Below are positions 62,643 to 64,000 of a stretch of DNA of 64,000 nt, one piece after another (positions within the stretch are counted from its first letter, which is position 1; each line of letters begins with the position of its first letter). The notes under the pieces are model-generated. The model searched no databases and was not told the DNA's origin. It saw only the letters and a list, made by a program, of their open reading frames with translations. Location of the stretch: positions 186,001 through 250,000 of the forward strand of contig JADJLA010000004.1 of the NCBI GenBank assembly GCA_016705695.1. Reading direction: 5' to 3'. Source of the DNA: Sphingobacteriaceae bacterium. GTDB taxonomy: Bacteria; Bacteroidota; Bacteroidia; B-17B0; Aurantibacillaceae. A program made the position numbers and the translations under genes.

Positions 62643-64000
62643 TTAATATTCTATGTCCAGGTCAAAGCGTTTTTTTAAGTCCAATAAAGCTGAATTTTTT
62701 TCGCTCATCACTTTAAATTTTTCTTTTGGCGTAAAAGCTTTTACGCTTGTACTGATATCATCTTCTTTAATAGAAAATTTAAGCACAATGATATTGTTTC
62801 TAAGATCCTTTCTTAAAACATCCAACATATCTTGCTTCAATTCTTGGAATTTCTCAAGCTGCGAATGGTTCAAAAGCGTGATCACAATCTCGTTTGAAGG
62901 AGTTAAAACAACAGGAGCTTCTGTTAGTGAAACATAAATACTTTTATTTTGTTCCTTGGCTTTAGCATACCTTAAAACTGCCTCTTTGATCATTTCCAAA
63001 GTAAGCTCCTCATTCACATAAGCTACTTCATTTGATCTTTCGGGAGCCGACGATTCATGTGGCAATGTTTTATCGGTTAAAGCATCCTTTAAGGAGAAGC
63101 TTGCTGTATTTTTTAATTGATTGAATGGAATTACAGGCTTGCTTGCCGTTTTTATCACAGGCGCATCGTTATTGAAATTGGTAATAACAGGATTATTTTG
63201 CTTTATAACCGGTGCTTCGTTGCTAACTACAACTGATTCATCGTTTTTTTTTTCAGTCTCTAAAGGCGAGTTCAAATAACACAGTTGCATTAAAGCCATT
63301 TCAACTAACAATCGCTGGTTCTTGGCGCTTTTGTAATTCACATCAGTTTTACTGATGATCGATAACGATTTTAGCAGGAATTGTACTGTGCAATTGGCTG
63401 CTTGTATGGCGTATTTTTGTTTCAACGCATCACTTACTTCAAGTAAGCCTAATGTTTGAACATCTTTGCTAACTAAAATATTACGTAAATGTTCCCCTAA
63501 ACCAATAATAAAATTATGACTATCGAAGCCTTTCTTTAAAATATCATCAAACACTACCATGATCTCAGGTAAGCGCGATCCTAAAAAAGCATCCGTTAAT
63601 TTGAAATAATAATCGTAATCGAGTACGTGTAAATTTTCTACAACTTGCTTGTACGTTAAATTATTTTCGGTAAAAGCTACCATTTGATCGAACATAGAAC
63701 ACGCATCGCGCAAACCACCATCTGCTTTTTGCGCAATAATGTGTAATGCTTCTTGCTCAAACTTTACATGTTCGCTTTCGGCCATAAAAGCCAAATGATT
63801 GCTAATGTCCTCAACTTTAATTCTATTAAAATTAAAAACCTGACAACGCGAAAGAATGGTTGGAATAATCTTATGTTTTTCGGTAGTAGCTAAAATAAAT
63901 TTGGCGTGCTTTGGTGGTTCTTCCAATGTTTTTAAGAACGCGTTAAAAGCTGCAGCACTTAACATATGAACCTCGTCGATGATATACACTTTATATTCTC
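62643..64000 (-). CDS. dnaX: DNA polymerase III subunit gamma/tau (5' end outside the window)
   Basis: The frame is open to the right edge; the visible part is about 452 residues plus stop. VYIIDEVHMLSAAAFNAFLKTLEEPP (Walker B and sensor I region), FILATTEKHKIIPTILSRCQVFNF (sensor I, SRC motif) and GGLRDACSMFDQM (sensor II). The C-terminal third is the tau-specific region (VIKQNNPVITNFNNDAPV, then SALLDLKKRFDLDIEY). The clamp loader's motor subunit. Walker A lies outside the window. Confidence 0.97.
   Translation of the reverse strand, partial: EYKVYIIDEVHMLSAAAFNAFLKTLEEPPKHAKFILATTEKHKIIPTILSRCQVFNFNRIKVEDISNHLAFMAESEHVKFEQEALHIIAQKADGGLRDACSMFDQMVAFTENNLTYKQVVENLHVLDYDYYFKLTDAFLGSRLPEIMVVFDDILKKGFDSHNFIIGLGEHLRNILVSKDVQTLGLLEVSDALKQKYAIQAANCTVQFLLKSLSIISKTDVNYKSAKNQRLLVEMALMQLCYLNSPLETEKKNDESVVVSNEAPVIKQNNPVITNFNNDAPVIKTASKPVIPFNQLKNTASFSLKDALTDKTLPHESSAPERSNEVAYVNEELTLEMIKEAVLRYAKAKEQNKSIYVSLTEAPVVLTPSNEIVITLLNHSQLEKFQELKQDMLDVLRKDLRNNIIVLKFSIKEDDISTSVKAFTPKEKFKVMSEKNSALLDLKKRFDLDIEY

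Overview
The window is an AT-rich stretch of a Bacteroidota (Bacteroidetes) chromosome. The evidence is: many secreted proteins ending in type IX secretion (T9SS) sorting domains; lineage-typical families (DUF4465, DUF4783, DUF2279, DUF1987, a PxxYF-repeat membrane protein next to an ECF sigma factor); promoters resembling TTTG-N18/21-TAnnTTTG; and an arginine operon built around an ArgF'-type transcarbamylase. I cannot place it to genus. No rRNA, tRNA, insertion sequence with a transposase, prophage or CRISPR array is visible.

Layout. 1-1694 holds the 5' part of a GH3 glycosidase (minus strand, runs off the left edge). 1790-2677 is phenylalanine 4-hydroxylase behind a Tyr-rich leader peptide and an intrinsic terminator, which looks like a classical attenuator. 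2700-5890 is a B12 locus: cobalamin riboswitch, BtuB-like TonB receptor, and a DUF4465 (BtuH-like) surface protein whose T9SS tail is cut off by an in-frame TGA. 6100-9281 has a methyltransferase, an F420-oxidoreductase-like protein, a nitroreductase and a T9SS protein. 9326-17823 is a complete arginine operon (GNAT, argG, argC, argD, argF', argB, argE, argH) preceded by a 45-residue leader peptide ending in Arg-Arg and a terminator-like hairpin.

17824-31363 carries rsmG, ECF sigma factors, glycosyltransferases, tgt, an LptF/G permease, dihydroorotase, an inositol monophosphatase, a catalytically dead YiiX-like protein, and a sigma/anti-sigma-like/FGE-fold operon. 31746-45703 holds uvrB, a CopD-like protein and a CDF transporter, a T9SS/thioredoxin/beta-barrel cassette, rlmH, nadC, alanine dehydrogenase and fabD. 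45784-54373 holds a frameshift-hidden small membrane gene, a second sigma/anti-sigma operon, an LpxL-like acyltransferase, a LOG protein, ruvX, an aldehyde dehydrogenase and a SiaC-like protein. 54500-64000 holds an SBBP-repeat T9SS protein, aldo/keto reductase, CaiB-type CoA transferase, FKBP, a two-domain M16 peptidase and dnaX (runs off the right edge).

Two themes cut across the window. First, translation-coupled leader regulation: two leader peptides rich in the amino acid made by the downstream enzymes, each with a hairpin starting about 25-30 nt after the leader stop. Second, an unusual density of single-base frameshifts, mostly in homopolymers, in otherwise conserved genes (argG, argC, an ECF sigma factor, two T9SS proteins, an aldo/keto reductase, a small membrane gene). 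This points to consensus sequencing errors more than gene decay and should be checked against reads. Intergenic regions also carry several families of large inverted repeats.
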